NCBI GenBank assembly: GCA_050693875.1
Contig: JBOGWP010000044.1
Location: 1-52,643, forward strand
Source of the DNA: JBOGWP01 sp050693875
Lineage (GTDB): Bacteria > Actinomycetota > CADDZG01 > JAHWKV01 > JBOGWP01
Reading direction: 5' to 3'
Length of the DNA: 52,643 nt
Shown here: in pieces, positions 52,517 to 52,643 of the stretch
How positions within the stretch are numbered: the first letter of the stretch is position 1
Layout: every line of letters begins with the position of its first letter
Notes under the pieces: model-generated
What the model was told of the DNA's origin: nothing
Database searches by the model: none
Seen by the model: only the letters and a program-made list of their open reading frames with translations
Position numbers and translations under genes: made by a program

Positions 52517-52643
52517 CTACCGGCGGCCGGCCCTCCGCGACACCACCACGATCAGGAGCACCAACCCCGCGAGGATGACGAGCGCGAGGGCGAGGGCAAC
52601 CCCGCTCGTGAGCCGGTCCACGAGGCCACCAACCGGGTTGGGG
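52517..52643 (-). CDS. C-terminal end of a membrane-anchored protein (5' end outside window)
   Basis: The last 41 codons of a frame that continues past the window: GGLVDRLTSG, one helix (ALALALVILAGLVLLIVVV) and SRRAGRR before the TAG. A C-terminal hydrophobic anchor with a basic tail resembles cell-surface proteins, but the identity cannot be told. Confidence 0.5.
   Translation of the reverse strand, partial: PNPVGGLVDRLTSGVALALALVILAGLVLLIVVVSRRAGRR

Overview
The window (about 69-70% G+C by eye, many GTG and a few TTG starts, frequent ATGA/GTGA overlaps) reads as a chromosomal stretch of a member of the Actinomycetota, probably a deep-branching or uncultivated one. Evidence for this: a BldC-type regulator, the 33-residue basic ribosomal protein bS22, a 13E12/DUF222 HNH endonuclease remnant, a geranylgeranyl-reductase-like gene abutting nuoA (the arrangement known from Streptomyces), and secreted GGGYW-repeat proteins. 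No phage, insertion sequence, CRISPR or tRNA was seen.

Layout. 0-8 kb: secreted repeat protein, an ABC exporter/HtrA operon, a 68-residue Cys-rich protein, a VanW protein and a TIM-barrel protein. 8-20.8 kb: a minus-strand respiratory block, geranylgeranyl reductase then nuoA-B-C-D-E, and further on nuoF, a small membrane protein and nuoG. The two nuo segments are separated by a PD40/TolB-like protein and two ruined genes (an HD-domain protein and an HNH endonuclease). nuoA, nuoC, nuoD and nuoG all carry frameshifts, a lost start or a stop. 20.9-27.8 kb: a tightly overlapping plus-strand cytochrome c maturation operon (System I: ccmE-F-H, ccmI-like, an unknown membrane protein, ccmA-B-C-D). 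27.9-33.3 kb: a plus-strand quinol:cytochrome c reductase operon containing a two-cluster ferredoxin, a split cytochrome b with a b6-type extra cysteine, a Rieske protein, a diheme cytochrome c and a membrane protein bearing a lipoyl-like domain. The Ccm operon would mature the c-type hemes of this complex.

33.4-37.9 kb: an AI-2E/PerM-type permease, a SnoaL-like remnant, a minus-strand operon (unknown 7-TM protein, CcdA, glutaredoxin-like), then a cyclic-di-GMP-I riboswitch in front of a secreted CAP-domain protein. 38-46 kb: TIM-barrel isomerase, stand-alone receiver, PIG-L deacetylase, GlsB/YeaQ membrane protein, SAM hydroxide adenosyltransferase with a lipoprotein hydrolase, acyl-CoA synthetase, a TetR regulator with a palindromic operator, bS22, a Clp1-type P-loop kinase and BldC. 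46-52.6 kb: a protein combining a helix-turn-helix with two ClpX-type zinc fingers, whose promoter overlaps a perfect inverted repeat; a DEAD/DEAH helicase with a C-terminal Cys cluster; a PAS sensor kinase; and an aldehyde dehydrogenase.

The most unusual material is the bc-type operon (K226 lipoyl-like domain, tandem repeats on the subunit IV-like protein, Cys83 for a possible covalent heme, APWY instead of PEWY), the Cys-type CcmE with CPSKF, and the concentration of lesions in nuo.
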